A stretch of DNA of 5,763 nt from an uncultured Kroppenstedtia sp. (GTDB taxonomy: Bacteria > Bacillota > Bacilli > Thermoactinomycetales > DSM-45169). This document shows positions 4,865 to 5,763 of this stretch, piece by piece; position 1 is the stretch's first letter, and each line of letters begins with the position of its first letter. Location: positions 1-5,763 of the forward strand of contig CAUGKZ010000130.1 of the NCBI GenBank assembly GCA_959600065.1. Reading direction: 5' to 3'. The notes under the pieces were generated by a model. The model saw nothing but the letters and a program-made list of their open reading frames with translations, was not told where the DNA came from and made no database searches. A program made the position numbers and the translations under genes.

Positions 4865-5763
4865 ATGAAAAAATCTCCGTTTGTTCATCTTCATGTACAT
4901 ACGGAATACAGCTTACTCGACGGGGCGTCCCGGATCGAAGGGCTGGTGGAACGGGCGAAAGAGGCGGACTTTGATGCTTTGGCCATCACCGATCACGGGG
5001 TGATGTACGGAGTGATCCCCTTCTATAAAGCGTGCCGCAAAGCGGGGATTCGGCCGATCATCGGATGTGAGGTGTACCTCACTCCAGGCAGATTAGAGGA
5101 ACGCCCCTCGCCGCGGGAAAGTCGGATGCACCATCTGCTGTTGTTGGCGGAGAATGATGAAGGATATCGCCATCTGATGAAGATCGTGACTGAGGCTCAG
5201 CTGAAGGGCTTCCATTATAAACCACGGGTGGATAAAGAGCTTCTACGCCGTCACCACCGGGGTTTGATCGCCACCAGCGCTTGTTTGGCCGGGGAGATCC
5301 CTCAGGCTATTCTGGAGGATGATTTTGACAAGGCCCGTCAGTTGATGCAGGAGTACGAGGAAATCTTTGGGCCGGGGAATTTCTTTCTCGAGTTGCAGGA
5401 TCATGGGTTGCCTGAGCAGCAAAAGGTGAACCGGCATCTCATCTCCCTGGGCCGGGAGGCGAATCTGCCGCTGGTAGCCACCAATGATCTGCATTATGTG
5501 GACCGGGTGGACCATGAGATGCACGATTGTCTGCTTTGTATCGGAACCAATCGTCGTCTGGACGAGGAAGATCGGTTGCGCTTTCCTTCCACCGAATTTT
5601 ATTTGAAATCGGCGACGGAGATGGAGCGCTTGTTTGCCCATGTGCCGGAAGCCGTAGAGAATACCCGGCGGATCGCTGACCGTTGCCGGGTGGAGATCCC
5701 CTTGGGCGAACGGCTGCTCCCCCGATTTCCAGTGCCGGAAGGCGTAACTGCTCATGACTATCT
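4865..5763 (+). CDS. dnaE: DNA polymerase III alpha subunit DnaE, N-terminal part (cut by window end)
   Basis: This is a replicative DNA polymerase of the C family. Only 299 codons plus two bases are present, of roughly 1,100 expected. The visible part is the PHP domain (residues about 6-215) and the start of the palm/thumb-side region. It opens with FVHLHVHTEYSLLDG and retains candidate metal ligands His10, His12, Asp19, His44 (TDHG), Glu69 (GCEVY), His89 or His90, Cys140 (SACL), Asp208 and His210 (TNDLHY). The segment MYGVIPFYKAC resembles DnaE of other Firmicutes, where DnaE works alongside PolC. The start is uncertain. The ATG at 4865 gives the usual short lead into the PHP domain but has AAGGG only one base away. 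In-frame GTG codons occur at 4847 and 4856, and the one at 4847 has AGGGGGAG (4830-4837) nine bases upstream, which would add six residues (MGRVKG). It is transcribed divergently from ytrH. Confidence 0.93.
   Translation, partial: MKKSPFVHLHVHTEYSLLDGASRIEGLVERAKEADFDALAITDHGVMYGVIPFYKACRKAGIRPIIGCEVYLTPGRLEERPSPRESRMHHLLLLAENDEGYRHLMKIVTEAQLKGFHYKPRVDKELLRRHHRGLIATSACLAGEIPQAILEDDFDKARQLMQEYEEIFGPGNFFLELQDHGLPEQQKVNRHLISLGREANLPLVATNDLHYVDRVDHEMHDCLLCIGTNRRLDEEDRLRFPSTEFYLKSATEMERLFAHVPEAVENTRRIADRCRVEIPLGERLLPRFPVPEGVTAHDY

Noticed and set aside
5243..5755. 170-residue minus-strand frame opposite dnaE
   Set aside because: It lies wholly within the PHP and following region of dnaE, which is clearly coding on the plus strand. 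No ribosome binding site or domain supports it.

Overview
The window looks like chromosome from a spore-forming Gram-positive bacterium of the Bacillales. Three things point there: lipoprotein-type solute binding, AGGAGG-like ribosome binding sites, and the sporulation pair ytrH-ytrI placed divergently beside dnaE, as in Bacillus subtilis. The moderate GC content and the non-Bacillus version of DnaE would fit a family such as Thermoactinomycetaceae, but that placement is a guess from the look of the proteins.

Left part (1-3142, plus strand). A terminator from an off-window gene (20-51) is followed by a complete osmoprotectant ABC transporter operon of the OpuA type. It encodes an ATPase with a C-terminal CBS pair (opuAA), a membrane permease that overlaps it by 26 bases (opuAB), and a substrate-binding lipoprotein starting at TTG (opuAC). 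A 12-bp-stem hairpin closes the operon. Together these proteins import glycine betaine or related compatible solutes at high osmolarity: OpuAC captures the ligand outside the membrane, OpuAB forms the channel, and OpuAA drives transport and probably senses ionic strength or a nucleotide through its CBS domains.

Middle and right part (3173-4785, minus strand). Reading right to left: a good match to a sigma-E promoter, ytrH, ytrI (1-base gap), an unrecognised 74-residue gene, an intrinsic terminator, ytpI, and a long hairpin terminator that faces the opuA terminator. In B. subtilis, as I recall, the gene for the nanoRNase/pAp phosphatase NrnA (YtqI) lies between ytrI and ytpI. Here that position holds only the small gene.

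Right edge (about 4824-5763, plus strand). The first 299 codons of dnaE, the replicative DNA polymerase III alpha subunit, run off the window. Its PHP domain retains a full set of metal-ligand residues, unlike B. subtilis DnaE.

I saw no mobile element, CRISPR array, tRNA/rRNA or obviously new multi-gene system. The most notable points are the OpuAC domain order, which is circularly permuted relative to B. subtilis OpuAC with the whole ligand cage retained; the sigma-E promoter that fixes the ytrH start; the intact DnaE PHP site; and the orphan small gene where nrnA would be expected.
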